A DNA stretch of 64,000 nucleotides from Lactiplantibacillus plantarum EGD-AQ4. Its GTDB lineage: Bacteria > Bacillota > Bacilli > Lactobacillales > Lactobacillaceae. Within the stretch, counting starts at the first letter, position 1. Each line of letters opens with the position of its first letter. A model generated the notes under the pieces. That model did no database searches. It saw nothing but the letters and a program-made list of their open reading frames with translations, and was not told the origin of the DNA. Location: contig NZ_AVAQ01000023.1 in the NCBI RefSeq assembly GCF_000463075.2, positions 124,001-188,000 of the forward strand. The letters run 5' to 3'. Shown in pieces: positions 1-10,526 of the stretch. The position numbers and the translations under genes are program-made.

Positions 1-302
1 TTAGGCTTGGACCGCACGTAAATCAATGGTAGGTGCAGTTCAGCTGCGACCCACGCTGCGTGCGGAATTCCAGCCGTAGCAACCCCTGCGATGACCTCTG
101 TCTCTGGATAGTCACGCTTGATAATGGCTGCAATGCCAGTTGCAATGTGTTGCCGAACTTCTGGATATGAAATCGTTAACCGATTATCCGTGTAAATTGG
201 GCTTTTGATTCCACTCGCCCAAGTAAACGGTTCATTCGGCCGTAATGTGACGGCTTGGATGGCTAATAAATCGGTCGCGATGGTTGCTGCAATTTCACTC
301 AT
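1..302 (-). CDS. pyrE: Orotate phosphoribosyltransferase, N-terminal part (cut by window edge)
   Basis: The reverse strand reads from an ATG at 302 through 100 codons and runs off the window at position 1. The translation starts [13 protein letters not shown], continues with a [15 protein letters not shown]-type segment and ends at VRSKP, the N-terminal half of PyrE. The family joins orotate and PRPP to make OMP, the penultimate step of UMP synthesis. The start codon lies 1 bp after the pyrF stop codon, so the gene is the last one visible in the pyr operon. The PRPP-binding loop lies outside the window. Confidence 0.93.
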   Translation of the reverse strand, partial: MSEIAATIATDLLAIQAVTLRPNEPFTWASGIKSPIYTDNRLTISYPEVRQHIATGIAAIIKRDYPETEVIAGVATAGIPHAAWVAAELHLPLIYVRSKP

Positions 303-303
303 A

Positions 304-1017
304 TTAGTTACTCCATTCTGACATAATGTCTTGATAGGCTTTGACCGGGTCAGTTGCTTGGGTAATTGGTCGGCCAATCACTAGGCCGTTGCTGCCAGCT
401 TTAGCAGCGTCGGCAGGCGTCATCACCCGTTGTTGATCATCCGCTTGCGCTTGGGCTGGCCGAATCCCGGGCGTAATGCCGAGAAAATCGGTGCCAACCG
501 CTTCATGAATCGCCTGCACCTCTTGTGCCGAACAAATGACGCCATCACAACCGCTTTGTTGCGCTAACTCCGCGTAGTGTACGACACTTGCGCGCACCGT
601 TCCGGCAATTTGCTGGTCTTGATTGAGGATGTCCTGATTCGTCGAGGTCAACTGCGTAATCGCGAGTAATTTGGGCGCTGGTAAACCCGCGGCCGTCGCA
701 CCAGCCACTAAGCCACGTTTGGCAGCGGCTAACATCACGTGACCACCCGCGGCATGCACGGTCATGTAGGTCACCCCTAATTGGCCGAGTACCCGCATCG
801 CCGACTCCACGGTATTGGGAATATCATGAAGCTTCAAGTCAAGAAACACCGCATGACCGCGTGATTGCACAGCTTTCACGATCTCCGGGCCGGCTGCGTA
901 GAACAGTTCCATCCCGATTTTGACCGTCACGTGCAAGTCTGCCGGAAATTGGTCTAAAAATTTCAATGCTTTAGTGGCCGTTGGAAAGTCCAGGGCAATA
1001 ATCACTGGTCGACTCAT
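304..1017 (-). CDS. pyrF: Orotidine 5'-phosphate decarboxylase
   Basis: This 237-residue protein has the usual length of bacterial OMP decarboxylases, which convert OMP to UMP in the last step of the pathway. The catalytic motif [10 protein letters not shown] is present, with Asp60, Lys62 and Asp65 as the expected charged network. The substrate-binding start ALDFPT lies near residue 8, and a phosphate-binding GITPGIR segment and the VIGRPI loop are visible near the C terminus. The start codon overlaps the pyrD stop codon by 4 bp (ATGA), which indicates translational coupling. Confidence 0.97.
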   Translation of the reverse strand: MSRPVIIALDFPTATKALKFLDQFPADLHVTVKIGMELFYAAGPEIVKAVQSRGHAVFLDLKLHDIPNTVESAMRVLGQLGVTYMTVHAAGGHVMLAAAKRGLVAGATAAGLPAPKLLAITQLTSTNQDILNQDQQIAGTVRASVVHYAELAQQSGCDGVICSAQEVQAIHEAVGTDFLGITPGIRPAQAQADDQQRVMTPADAAKAGSNGLVIGRPITQATDPVKAYQDIMSEWSN

Positions 1018-1931
1018 CCCTGCACCTCCTTGATCAGCGCTTTCAGACTTGTCATGCCATACTTATCCATCGCTGCGGGTAAACCAGCGATAATGTCCGT
1101 GCAAGCAGTTGGCTGACCGTATGTCGCCGCGCCAACTTGAACCGCATTGGCACCAGCCAGGTAGAATTCGAGGACGTCTTCTGGCGTAAAGACGCCACCA
1201 ACACCGATGATTGGCAAGCTCGTCTGTTGGCGAACCTCATGAATCATCCGCACAGCTAACGGATGGATTGCCTTACCAGACAAGCCCCCGGTACCGTGCG
1301 CCAAGATTGGCTGGCGAGTCTGCAAGTCGATACCCATCCCAGTCAGCGTATTAATCATCGTCAAGCCAGCCGCACCGCCTGCCTCGGCAGCTTTGGCAAT
1401 CGGGACAATGTCGGTCACATTCGGCGTCAGCTTCATGAAGACAGGCTTATTAACGACATCAACGATTGCTTTCGTTAAAGCCGTGACCGTGTCCGGGTCG
1501 GTTCCAAACGCCAGGCCGCCGTGGTCAACATTGGGACATGAAATGTTGATTTCAAGTAATTTTACATTTTCAGCTGAGGCCATCTTCTGGGCAACAGTAA
1601 CGTATTCATCGAAGCTTGCCCCAGCAACACTCCCGATAACTGGTAACTCGGGATAGTGGCTGGCAAGCCACGGGAGTTTCTCTGCGAGTACGTTATCGAT
1701 ACCAGGATTTTTTAACCCGATCGCGTTCAGCCAGCCGGCCGTGGTCGGTGCCGTCGTCGGCCGCGGATTACCGGCTTTGGGGGCCGCGGTCGTGGATTTG
1801 ATGACCAGTCCACCCAGCGCACTCAAATCTAATTGTTGCGCCATCGTTTGGCCGTATGCCGCCGTACCACTTGCTGGCATGACTGGGTTTTTCAGGGTCA
1901 CCCCGGCTAAATCTACTGTTAATCGTCCCAT
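1014..1931 (-). CDS. pyrD: Dihydroorotate dehydrogenase, class 1B-like catalytic subunit
   Basis: The 305-residue flavoprotein oxidises dihydroorotate to orotate. It has the class 1 active-site cysteine in NISCPNV, followed by HGG..FGTDP, a sequence typical of class 1B (PyrDB) enzymes, and the FMN-binding GGLSG and GVGGV segments. I place the start at the ATG at 1931, which lies 8 bp after AGGAGG; a TTG at 1934 would be too close to that site. Class 1B enzymes normally work with the iron-sulfur/FAD subunit PyrK, but the 85 bp between this gene and pyrAB leave no room for pyrK. The electron acceptor is therefore unclear. Confidence 0.95.
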   Translation of the reverse strand: MGRLTVDLAGVTLKNPVMPASGTAAYGQTMAQQLDLSALGGLVIKSTTAAPKAGNPRPTTAPTTAGWLNAIGLKNPGIDNVLAEKLPWLASHYPELPVIGSVAGASFDEYVTVAQKMASAENVKLLEINISCPNVDHGGLAFGTDPDTVTALTKAIVDVVNKPVFMKLTPNVTDIVPIAKAAEAGGAAGLTMINTLTGMGIDLQTRQPILAHGTGGLSGKAIHPLAVRMIHEVRQQTSLPIIGVGGVFTPEDVLEFYLAGANAVQVGAATYGQPTACTDIIAGLPAAMDKYGMTSLKALIKEVQG

Positions 1932-2016
1932 CAAATTTTCCTCCTATTGAATGCATCGTGTGATTTCATATCGAACTTAGCAGGACGGATCAAATGCATC
2001 CTGATGCCCACTGATG

Positions 2017-5000
2017 TTATAGCGCTTGGGTCACAAATGATTGCGATTCGCGTACTTGTAAGATGGCGGCTACGGTATCCAGCGCCGTAAATAACGGAAT
2101 ACCATGCATGATTGACGTGTTCCGAATCAGCGTCCCATCATTTTCGGCCTGCTCTTCGTCTGAGACCGTATTGATGACAACTTGCACTTCACCGGCTTCC
2201 ATCCGATGCAATAAATCGTGCTCGCCGCTATCGATCTTATCGACCACGGTGACTGGTAACCCTTGTTCAGTTAGGGCACTAGCTGTCCCGTGCGTCGCCA
2301 ATAATTGATAGCCGAGGGCGTGGAATCGCCGGGCAAGTGCCACCGTTTCGGGTTTGTCATCATCACGAACGGTGAATAAGACGTTGCCGTGACTCGGCAC
2401 GTGTAGTTTGGCCGCCTCAAACGCCTTGTAGAGCGCCTTGGCCATCGTGACATCACTGCCCATGACCTCACCCGTCGACTTCATTTCAGGACCGAGTAAA
2501 CTATCCACACGATTCAGCTTGGAGAATGAGAAGACCGGCGCCTTAACGTGGACTAATTGACCAGGTGTAACTAACCCAGTTTGATAGCCTTGATCCTTCA
2601 AGGATTGCCCCAGAATCGCACGGGTCGCCACTTGAGCCATCGGAATGTTGGTGACCTTACTCAAAAACGGCACCGTCCGACTTGCCCGTGGGTTGACTTC
2701 AATCACGTAAACTTGTTCTTCATGAATGACAAATTGGATATTCATCATCCCGACACAATTGAGCGCAATCGCCAATTTTTCAGTATAATCGACAATTTGA
2801 GCTTGGACCGCTGCAGACAATGACTGTGGCGGATAAACAGCCATTGAATCACCAGAATGGACCCCGGCACGTTCAATATGTTCCATGATGCCCGGAATCA
2901 ATACGGTCTCGCCATCACAAATGGCATCGACTTCACATTCTTTACCAACCAGGTAGCTGTCCACTAACACGGGATGGTCATGTGAGACCTTAACGGCATT
3001 GTGCATGTAATAATCTAAGTCCGCCCGTTTCTTGACGATTTCCATCGCCCGACCACCGAGCACGTAACTTGGCCGTACCAAGACTGGATAGCCTAATTTG
3101 TCGGCAATCGCCAAAGCGGTCGCTTCATCGCTAGCCGTATCGCCAGCTGGTTGTGGGATTTCTAAGGCTTTGATGACCTTATCAAACTCATCACGGTCTT
3201 CAGCCCGGTTGACATCTGCCACACTCGTTCCCAGAATCTTGATGCCATGATCTGCCAGTGGTTTTGCCAAATTGATCGCCGTTTGACCACCAAACTGAAC
3301 GATCACGCCAACTGGTTTTTCCAGTTCGACAACGTTTAAGACGTCTTCAATCGTTAACGGTTCGAAGTACAGCTTATCGGAAACTGAGAAATCAGTGGAC
3401 ACCGTCTCAGGGTTACTATTCATGATAATTGCTTCATAGCCGGCCTTTTGAATCGCCTTAACGGAATGGACCGTGGCATAGTCGAATTCGACCCCCTGAC
3501 CGATTCGAATCGGACCAGAGCCGAGCACGAGGACGGATGGCTTAGTCGTCACGACACTTTCATTTTCCGTTTCATACGTCCCATAGTAGTATGGGGTCTC
3601 TGAGGCAAATTCACCCGCACAGGTATCGACCATCTTGTAAACGGGGGCCAAATCATGGTCTAGTCGGAATTGCCGAACTTGGTCGATCGTCTCATGCCAA
3701 TAATCAGCGACAGTCTGGTCCGCAAAGCCGTTCCGCTTAGCAACGGTCAAAACGTTTAAATCATCCACATGGGCTTGCAGCTCCCGTTCGATTTCGATGA
3801 TGTGTAACAACTTGTCCAAGAAGAAGACGTTGATTTTCGTCAGTTCCGCCAATTCTTCAATCGGATAACCACGGCGAATCGCTTCAGTCAGATAGAATAA
3901 CCGGTCATCTTGGGCGTGAATCAACTTGTCACTCAAGACATCGTCGTCGACCGTTGCCAATGCGGGTTCCGTAACGTGATGCACCCCGATTTCAAGTGAA
4001 CGAACCGCCTTCAAGGTTGCTTCTTCAATGTTACGACCGATTGCCATGACTTCACCAGTCGCCTTCATCTGAGTGCCTAAACGCCGGTCAGCATGCGTGA
4101 ACTTATCAAATGGCCAACGCGGAATTTTGCAGACGACGTAATCTAACGCTGGTTCAAATTCAGCATAGGTCGTTCCGGTGACTGGATTCTTAATTTCATC
4201 CAAGTGGAGTCCCACCGCAATTTTAGCGGCCATCTTGGCAATCGGATAACCAGTGGCCTTTGAAGCGAGCGCTGACGAACGGCTGACCCGTGGATTAACT
4301 TCAATAATATAGTATTGATAACTCTTTGGATCCAAGGCTAGCTGAACATTACAGCCACCTTCAATTTTTAGCGCGCGGATAATCTTTAAGGCCGCATCCC
4401 GTAGCATCTGAACTTCACGGTCGGCTAAGGTTTGCACCGGCGCGTACACGATTGAATCCCCCGTATGAATGCCAACAGGATCAAAGTTTTCCATGTTGCA
4501 GACGACCATCGCGTTATCGGCGGCGTCGCGCATCACTTCAAATTCAATTTCTTTATAACCGGCAATACTTTGCTCGATTAGCACTTGGGTAACTGGTGAT
4601 AAGGACAGGCCATTCTCAGCGATGTCGTGTAACTGTTGCGGATTTTCGGCGATTCCGCCCCCAGTCCCACCCATGGTAAATGCGGGCCGGACAATGACAG
4701 GATAACCAGATTCGTCCGCAAACGCTAAAGCTTCGTCAATTGTCCGCGCAATGCCTGAAGCGGGTACGGGTTCGTGTAATTCAGCCATCAAATCTTTGAA
4801 TTGTTCCCGGTCCTCAGCTTGATCAATCGCGCTTAACTTCGTCCCCAGCAGTTCAATTTTTAATTCATCTAAAATGCCTGATTGTGATAATTCCATCGCC
4901 ATGTTCAAGCCTTGTTGACCACCCAGAGTTGGTAAAATGGCGTCTGGACGTTCTTTACGCAAAATCTGTGACACAAATTCCAACGTAATGGGTTCCAAGT

Positions 5001-5193
5001 ACACTTGGTCCGCGATTTCTTTATCGGTCATGATGGTTGCCGGATTTGAGTTGACGAGCACCACTTCATAATCCAGTTCCTTAAGTGCCAGACAAGCTTG
5101 AGTCCCGGAATAATCGAATTCCGCAGCTTGTCCAATAATGATTGGCCCTGAACCAATCACCATGATTTTATGAATATCCGTCCGTTTAGGCAT
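2017..5193 (-). CDS. pyrAB: Carbamoyl-phosphate synthase large subunit, pyrimidine-specific
   Basis: The 1058-residue protein has the full length of CarB-type subunits: two homologous ATP-grasp halves (roughly residues 1-400 and 550-930), each starting with a GSGPI.IGQ..EFDY motif, and a C-terminal MGS-like allosteric domain from about residue 930. It makes carbamoyl phosphate from bicarbonate, ammonia delivered by PyrAA, and two ATP. The gene overlaps the end of pyrAA by 8 bp. Its place in the PyrR-controlled operon marks it as the pyrimidine isozyme; lactobacilli may carry a separate arginine-specific copy elsewhere. Confidence 0.97.
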   Translation of the reverse strand: MPKRTDIHKIMVIGSGPIIIGQAAEFDYSGTQACLALKELDYEVVLVNSNPATIMTDKEIADQVYLEPITLEFVSQILRKERPDAILPTLGGQQGLNMAMELSQSGILDELKIELLGTKLSAIDQAEDREQFKDLMAELHEPVPASGIARTIDEALAFADESGYPVIVRPAFTMGGTGGGIAENPQQLHDIAENGLSLSPVTQVLIEQSIAGYKEIEFEVMRDAADNAMVVCNMENFDPVGIHTGDSIVYAPVQTLADREVQMLRDAALKIIRALKIEGGCNVQLALDPKSYQYYIIEVNPRVSRSSALASKATGYPIAKMAAKIAVGLHLDEIKNPVTGTTYAEFEPALDYVVCKIPRWPFDKFTHADRRLGTQMKATGEVMAIGRNIEEATLKAVRSLEIGVHHVTEPALATVDDDVLSDKLIHAQDDRLFYLTEAIRRGYPIEELAELTKINVFFLDKLLHIIEIERELQAHVDDLNVLTVAKRNGFADQTVADYWHETIDQVRQFRLDHDLAPVYKMVDTCAGEFASETPYYYGTYETENESVVTTKPSVLVLGSGPIRIGQGVEFDYATVHSVKAIQKAGYEAIIMNSNPETVSTDFSVSDKLYFEPLTIEDVLNVVELEKPVGVIVQFGGQTAINLAKPLADHGIKILGTSVADVNRAEDRDEFDKVIKALEIPQPAGDTASDEATALAIADKLGYPVLVRPSYVLGGRAMEIVKKRADLDYYMHNAVKVSHDHPVLVDSYLVGKECEVDAICDGETVLIPGIMEHIERAGVHSGDSMAVYPPQSLSAAVQAQIVDYTEKLAIALNCVGMMNIQFVIHEEQVYVIEVNPRASRTVPFLSKVTNIPMAQVATRAILGQSLKDQGYQTGLVTPGQLVHVKAPVFSFSKLNRVDSLLGPEMKSTGEVMGSDVTMAKALYKAFEAAKLHVPSHGNVLFTVRDDDKPETVALARRFHALGYQLLATHGTASALTEQGLPVTVVDKIDSGEHDLLHRMEAGEVQVVINTVSDEEQAENDGTLIRNTSIMHGIPLFTALDTVAAILQVRESQSFVTQAL

Positions 5194-6280
5194 TGAATTG
5201 GCTTCCTTTCCGGGCTGCTTGATTAGCGGCCATCAAATCAATAAATTCATCAAAAATGTGGTCTGCATCGTGTGGACCAGGCGCAGCGTCTGGATGATAT
5301 TGCACTGAAAAAGCAGCGTAATCCCGATGACGGAGGCCTTCAACGGTGCCATCATTAATTTCTTCATGGGTCATCATCAAGTCCGTTTTCGCTAACGACT
5401 CGCGGTCAACGGCATAGCCATGGTTTTGCGAGGTGAAATCGATTCGTCCCGTTGCGATCTCGCGGACAGGATGGTTGAAACCGCGGTGCCCAAACTTCAT
5501 CTTGAACGTATCGGCACCGTTGGCGAGAGCAAATAATTGGTGACCAAGGCAAATTCCGAATAGTGGCACGTGTTTCTCAACTTCACGAATCATCACGAGG
5601 GCTTCCGGCACGTCTTTCGGGTCGCCAGGGCCATTCGTCAACATCACACCATCCGGATTTAGGGCCATAATTTCGCTGGCAGTCGTATTGTATGGCAATA
5701 CCGTCAAGTTACATTGACGTTTAGCCAGTTCGCGCAAGATCGAATGTTTCAAGCCAAAGTCCACAACGACCACGTTCGGACCCGTTGCCGGATTCGGATA
5801 AGCGTTGGTGGTGGAACTCTGAGCAACGACCGCTCGATTGAGTTCCGTGACCTTGAGTCGTTCAACGGTATCTGGTAAGACGTTGTCAACAATGGTGGCT
5901 TTCATCGCACCCTTCGTTCGAATGTGCTTCGTCACCGCCCGGGTATCAATATCCATGATGCCCGGAATATCGTTTTGCTTCAGGTAGTCGTCTAATGAAA
6001 GTTCGTTACGCCAATTGCTAGCGCGGCGGGCAACTTCGTGAACGACGACCCCTTTGCACGTTGGTTTGATGGATTCATGGTCATCGCGATTAATACCGTA
6101 ATTACCAATCAGTGGGTACGTAAACATCAAAATTTCACCATTGTAAGATTGGTCGGTAATTGATTCCTGATAACCGCTCATCCCAGTGTTAAAGACCAAT
6201 TCACCGACTGTTGCCGTGGTCGCACCGAAACCCGTGCCGGGATAGATCGTGCCATCTTCAAGTACTAGATATCGTTTCAT
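5186..6280 (-). CDS. pyrAA: Carbamoyl-phosphate synthase small (glutaminase) subunit
   Basis: The 364-residue class I glutamine amidotransferase subunit feeds ammonia to PyrAB. The N-terminal CarA domain starts [10 protein letters not shown], and the amidotransferase domain has the nucleophile Cys244 in GICLGHQ and His329 in QYHPDA. The third triad position is Asp331, where many CarA proteins have Glu, a conservative change. An upstream in-frame start would add 24 residues that look like translated pyrC, so I chose the ATG at 6280. That ATG overlaps the pyrC stop codon by 4 bp. Confidence 0.96.
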   Translation of the reverse strand: MKRYLVLEDGTIYPGTGFGATTATVGELVFNTGMSGYQESITDQSYNGEILMFTYPLIGNYGINRDDHESIKPTCKGVVVHEVARRASNWRNELSLDDYLKQNDIPGIMDIDTRAVTKHIRTKGAMKATIVDNVLPDTVERLKVTELNRAVVAQSSTTNAYPNPATGPNVVVVDFGLKHSILRELAKRQCNLTVLPYNTTASEIMALNPDGVMLTNGPGDPKDVPEALVMIREVEKHVPLFGICLGHQLFALANGADTFKMKFGHRGFNHPVREIATGRIDFTSQNHGYAVDRESLAKTDLMMTHEEINDGTVEGLRHRDYAAFSVQYHPDAAPGPHDADHIFDEFIDLMAANQAARKGSQFNA

Positions 6281-7569
6281 GCTTGTTGTTCCTTTCCATA
6301 GGCCATCTGACCGTCGACTAATGTCATTAAGACGTTGCCGTAGACCGGCCATCCGATAAACGGTGAATTGTGGCCCTTCGATAACATGCTAGCTGCGTCA
6401 ATTTTGTATTCATGGTCCAAATCAATGATTGTCAGGTCCGCTGGTGCGCCAACGACGAGTTTGCCAGCATCCTTCAAGCCAAACAATTCAGCTGGGCGCG
6501 TGCTCATCAGCTCAATCAACCGACCAAGTGTGAGGAGCCGAGTCTTCACAAAAGCCGTGTACATGGTCGCAAAGGCCGTCTCAATTCCGGTGATCCCAAA
6601 CGCGGCCGTTTTCATGTTCCCGGTCTTTTCAGCGTCCGTATGCGGTGCATGGTCGGTCGCGATGATGTCAATCGTGCCATCCAGCAGTCCCGCAATTAAT
6701 GCAGCGCGATCCTGAGGTGAGCGCAGCGGTGGGTTCATTTTCAACATTGGATTATCCATCGTAATATCGGTGTCACTGAGTAGTAAGTGGTGCGGCGAAA
6801 CTTCACAAGTCACATTGATGCCGGCTTGCTTGGCTGCCCGAATGACGCGCAAACTCTCGGCCGTTGAAACGTGGCACACGTGATAGTGAACGCCACTGGC
6901 TTCTGCTAACATCACGTCACGCGCAACTTGTGCCGCTTCCGAAACGTTGTTGATCCCCGGTAATTCCAAACGCTCAGCAACCGGGCCGGCGTTCATCACC
7001 CCGTGTTGATATAGTGAATCATCTTCAACGTGCGCCGCTAAAGGTAATCCGGCTTGCGCAGCACCCTGCATGGCGGCAAACATCGTCCCGGCCGTTTGGA
7101 CGCCGGAACCGTCATTGCTGACGGCAAAGGCACCAGCTGCCTTGACGCCTGCAAAATCAACGAGCTGTTCACTCGTCCGCCCCGTCGTAATGCTAGCGTA
7201 CTGAGCAACGTGAACGTGGGCTTCTTGTTGATTACGTTGGACCATCGTTGCCACTCGTTCTGGCGTATCTGGAACGGGGTCAACATTCGGCATGGCGCCC
7301 ACCGTTGTGAAACCGCCGTGAGCCGCCGCCAAAGTTCCGGTCGTAATCGTTTCTTTGTCAGTCTGGCCAGGGTCGCGTAAATGCACGTGGACGTCCACTA
7401 ACCCAGGACTAACGAAGTGTTGGTCAGCACAAATCACGTGGTCGGCTGGACCAAATTGGTCGTGCAGCTGTTGTCCGATGGCTTTGATTCGGCCATCCGC
7501 AATCAAAATATCGTTTGTCTGTAATCGGTCTTCTTGCCAAATCTGCGCATTTTTAATTAACGTCGTCAT
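6277..7569 (-). CDS. pyrC: Dihydroorotase, type I
   Basis: This 430-residue zinc amidohydrolase cyclises carbamoyl aspartate to dihydroorotate. The metal-binding motif [10 protein letters not shown] has His61 and His63, and later signatures EVSPHHLLL and ATDHAPH carry the remaining ligands and the catalytic aspartate. Length and motifs fit the type I dihydroorotases of Gram-positive bacteria. The gene starts 3 bp after the pyrB stop codon. Confidence 0.97.
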   Translation of the reverse strand: MTTLIKNAQIWQEDRLQTNDILIADGRIKAIGQQLHDQFGPADHVICADQHFVSPGLVDVHVHLRDPGQTDKETITTGTLAAAHGGFTTVGAMPNVDPVPDTPERVATMVQRNQQEAHVHVAQYASITTGRTSEQLVDFAGVKAAGAFAVSNDGSGVQTAGTMFAAMQGAAQAGLPLAAHVEDDSLYQHGVMNAGPVAERLELPGINNVSEAAQVARDVMLAEASGVHYHVCHVSTAESLRVIRAAKQAGINVTCEVSPHHLLLSDTDITMDNPMLKMNPPLRSPQDRAALIAGLLDGTIDIIATDHAPHTDAEKTGNMKTAAFGITGIETAFATMYTAFVKTRLLTLGRLIELMSTRPAELFGLKDAGKLVVGAPADLTIIDLDHEYKIDAASMLSKGHNSPFIGWPVYGNVLMTLVDGQMAYGKEQQA

Positions 7570-7572
7570 GAG

Positions 7573-8508
7573 TTAAGCCTCCACTTGTGTCGCTGACAAT
7601 AAGCCTTGATGTGCGAGCACCGTCGCAATCATCGCCATGCGAATATAGACCCCATTGGTCATCTGCTGAAAAATCCGTGATTGCGGTGCTTCAACTAAAT
7701 CACTTGCTAATTCAACCCCACGATTGACCGGTGCCGGATGCATAATGATTGCATGTTGTGGCATCCGTGCTGCCCGTTCATTGGTCAACCCGTACGCCTG
7801 ATGGTAGGCCGAGGCGTCAAACGCCTGGTTATTTTCCTGAGTCAAACGTTCATGTTGCACCCGCAGTAGCATCATGACATCCATCTCCGTGACCAATTGA
7901 TCCATCTCACGATATTCCCCGTATTGGGCAAAATCCGTGCCGTACCATTCACGTGGCCCACCGAAGTAAACTTTGGCACCAAGTTGCGTTAATAATTCCA
8001 TGTTCGACCGTGCCACCCGTGAGTGCGCTAAGTCCCCAACAATCGCAATCTTTAAGCCATCAAAATGGCCGAATTCTTCAAAAATCGTCAGCATGTCCAA
8101 CAGTGATTGTGACGGATGCTGGCCGCTGCCATCGCCGGCGTTGATCAAACTCAGGCTGAGTCCGGCGTCGAGTAATGGTTGGTAGTAGCGGTCGCGTGGG
8201 TGGCGAATCACGGCCAAGTTCACACCAATCGCCTGAATCGTTTTGAGCGTATCAAGTAAACTTTCACCCTTCGTCACCGAACTGGTCTTGGGGTCAAATG
8301 GAATTACTTGAATGCCCAAGCGTCGTTCCGCCATTTCAAAGCTAGTATGGGTCCGAGTACTGTTTTCAAAAAATAAGTTCATGGCAAACGTTGGTCGTGC
8401 TAATTCAAGCGTTTTCCCGTTCTTAAAGGCCTGAGCCAACTTCAGGTAGGCCATCACATCTTCATTACTAAATTGTTCGACACTGACTAAGTTTTGACTC
8501 GTTTTCAT
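7573..8508 (-). CDS. pyrB: Aspartate carbamoyltransferase catalytic subunit
   Basis: The 311-residue enzyme condenses carbamoyl phosphate with aspartate, the committed step of pyrimidine synthesis. The carbamoyl-phosphate motif STRTHTSFE (Ser50-Glu58) has His where the E. coli enzyme has Arg; Gram-positive ATCases also carry His here. [10 protein letters not shown] provides aspartate-binding residues. No regulatory subunit gene is nearby, as expected for Gram-positive bacteria. Expression should depend on the PyrR attenuator directly upstream. Confidence 0.97.
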   Translation of the reverse strand: MKTSQNLVSVEQFSNEDVMAYLKLAQAFKNGKTLELARPTFAMNLFFENSTRTHTSFEMAERRLGIQVIPFDPKTSSVTKGESLLDTLKTIQAIGVNLAVIRHPRDRYYQPLLDAGLSLSLINAGDGSGQHPSQSLLDMLTIFEEFGHFDGLKIAIVGDLAHSRVARSNMELLTQLGAKVYFGGPREWYGTDFAQYGEYREMDQLVTEMDVMMLLRVQHERLTQENNQAFDASAYHQAYGLTNERAARMPQHAIIMHPAPVNRGVELASDLVEAPQSRIFQQMTNGVYIRMAMIATVLAHQGLLSATQVEA

Positions 8509-8532
8509 GGCTTTGCCGTCTCCTTTGTGTGC

Positions 8533-8625
8533 AAAAAAAGTCTAGCTTCCGCAAAAATGTTTGCAAAGAGGCTAGACTCCGATTAAGTGGTCACGCATGA
8601 CCGAACCGTTTCGTTCCTCTCTGGA
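8533..8625 (-). promoter_or_regulatory. PyrR-dependent attenuator between pyrR and pyrB
   Basis: On the minus strand a PyrR binding loop (TCCAGAGAGGAAC, 8613-8625) is followed by a terminator hairpin: AGTCTAGC pairs with GCTAGACT and is followed by seven T (8533-8578). The loop matches the known consensus ARUCCNGNGAGGYU except near its end. When PyrR is loaded with UMP it stabilises the anti-antiterminator, and transcription should stop before pyrB. Confidence 0.9.
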
Positions 8626-8653
8626 AACAATTAAATGGTTATATTCAATTAAA

Positions 8654-9223
<570 letters not shown>

Positions 9224-9242
9224 TCACCTTGGTGGCGGGATG

Positions 9243-9322
9243 AAAAAAGGGTCACCCCGTTTTCCTGCGAAAAGCGTGGGAGACCCTAACATGACCGTTC
9301 CCCTTGTTAGCCTCACAGGACT
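9243..9322 (-). promoter_or_regulatory. PyrR-dependent attenuator upstream of pyrR
   Basis: The minus strand contains AGTCCTGTGAGGCT (9309-9322), a full match to the PyrR-binding consensus ARUCCNGNGAGGYU. Downstream AGGGTC pairs with GACCCT and is followed by T6 (9243-9287), forming an intrinsic terminator. This leader controls the whole operon including pyrR. Confidence 0.93.
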
Positions 9323-9351
9323 AAGTTAAAGGTGCTTGTTTGATTGAAATA

Positions 9352-9380
9352 AGTGTAACGAACTCCACTACCACTGTCAA
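9352..9380 (-). promoter_or_regulatory. Promoter of the pyr operon
   Basis: On the minus strand TTGACA (9375-9380) and TACACT (9352-9357) are separated by exactly 17 bp. This near-consensus sigma-A promoter lies just upstream of the first PyrR attenuator, as expected for constitutive initiation controlled by attenuation. Confidence 0.9.
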
Positions 9381-9471
9381 GGGTCAATCCATGAAGTTTG
9401 GTTAATTATCCAATCAATTTCGGCGACTTTCATTAAGTCTATGTGAGAAGGCCGCGATGATGCGTGTTGTG

Positions 9472-10358
9472 GAAGTTTAAAACCAACCAGCTGTGGAACG
9501 CTGGAAACAAGACGGGTTAACGTAAACATGCCGTGATAAGCCCGTCCTACGCCGACTTCCAGGCATTCTGGGCAATGGCCGGAACGTGGTGGACACAGAT
9601 TTAAGCCGACAACCCACGTCTTAAATACTGGTCTTTCACTAACCAAGCACAAGACGCTTGCTAAGTGAAATTTCACCACTGGGCCTTGCCCAGAATACCT
9701 TCCAGCCTGGATGATATTCGAAAGGCAGACATCCCTGGACCCAACTTTTGATGAACTGCTCGTTGGTTCTTGATAGACAATTATTTTGATATTCAACGGT
9801 CAGGCTTATTTTCGGTAATATCCAAGTTGCCTACCCGTATTTTTAGTCGGCATCACTGAACATTGAAAGGACTTTCTCTCCTCGACATTGTTGCTAAAGC
9901 CTTAGATTCACCACAAATGGCTATTTTATCATCTCATCGTAAATCTGAATTAAGTAGTGATCTTTAGATGACCTTACCAGTAAATAAGCATCATAAAACC
10001 TCATCAATATAGATTCAAAAGTTTGCTTAAATGACCAACCACCTAATATTCAATGATCAATTGTACCTAATTAGGTGGCCGTTCATCCGCCATTCGAGCG
10101 GCTTCCCGACTGTAGGGGCTGGCTGACAATGCTCAAGGGCGAAATTCTTCTTGTCCTGGTGAGGTTCCCGGGCTAGAAGAAGACTCGTATTTGAAATTGC
10201 GCAGTGATTTTCTGCGTGAGTTCAAATCGATGTCCGCCCTGTTCCAGCGTTGTCAGCCGGCCCCAGAAGTCGGAATCGGACGCGCATCGGCTGACGAACA
10301 GAAAACTAATTAGCTCGCTTTGTTTCCAGCGGTCCTCAGCTGGCTGCTTTTGAACTTG
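9472..10358 (+). repeat. Composite non-coding repeat, full-length copy 1
   Basis: About 0.89 kb recurs, with internal divergence, at 35230-36120 (inverted) and 51391-52298. Module A (9557-9710) has an outer stem (GGCATTCTGGGCAATGGCC region against 9682-9703) enclosing two hairpins (9584-9619 and 9634-9670). Module B (10102-10275) has an outer stem and two hairpins (10146-10181 and 10189-10227). The ends are inverted repeats of each other: the left end near 9472-9520 and the right end 10311-10358 share the CCAGCTG...GCTGGAAACAA core. The middle is AT-rich and diverged. I see no conserved reading frame; a frame open in the other copies is interrupted here by a stop. It fills the space between the divergent pyr operon and the PucR-type gene. 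Confidence 0.85.
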
Positions 10359-10461
10359 ACGTTTGAATCATCCTCTAGGCAAAATAACCTCCCGCATAAT
10401 GCATAACCCCTATCACTAATCGACTGATTAATTTATTTTTAATCTTATTTTCATTTAATTA

Positions 10462-10490
10462 TAGTCAAACTGCCAAATTATCGGTATACT
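10462..10490 (+). promoter_or_regulatory. Probable promoter of the PucR-type regulator gene
   Basis: TAGTCA (10462-10467) and TATACT (10485-10490) are separated by 17 bp, about 36 bp upstream of the start codon. The -35 box is weak and the -10 box is good. A GGGGGA ribosome binding site follows at about 10514. Confidence 0.55.
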
Positions 10491-10526
10491 ACTTGTTAAA
10501 GATAACTAATTTTAGGGGGACTTTTT

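Noticed and set aside
1932-2016. Possible small or shortened pyrK between pyrAB and pyrD
   Set aside because: Only 85 bp are available and no ferredoxin-reductase-like peptide or Cys cluster is encoded.
9377-9796. A 139-codon minus-strand open frame inside repeat copy 1
   Set aside because: It lies within the structured repeat, starts inside the pyr promoter region, has no ribosome binding site, and is not kept open at matching positions in the other copies.
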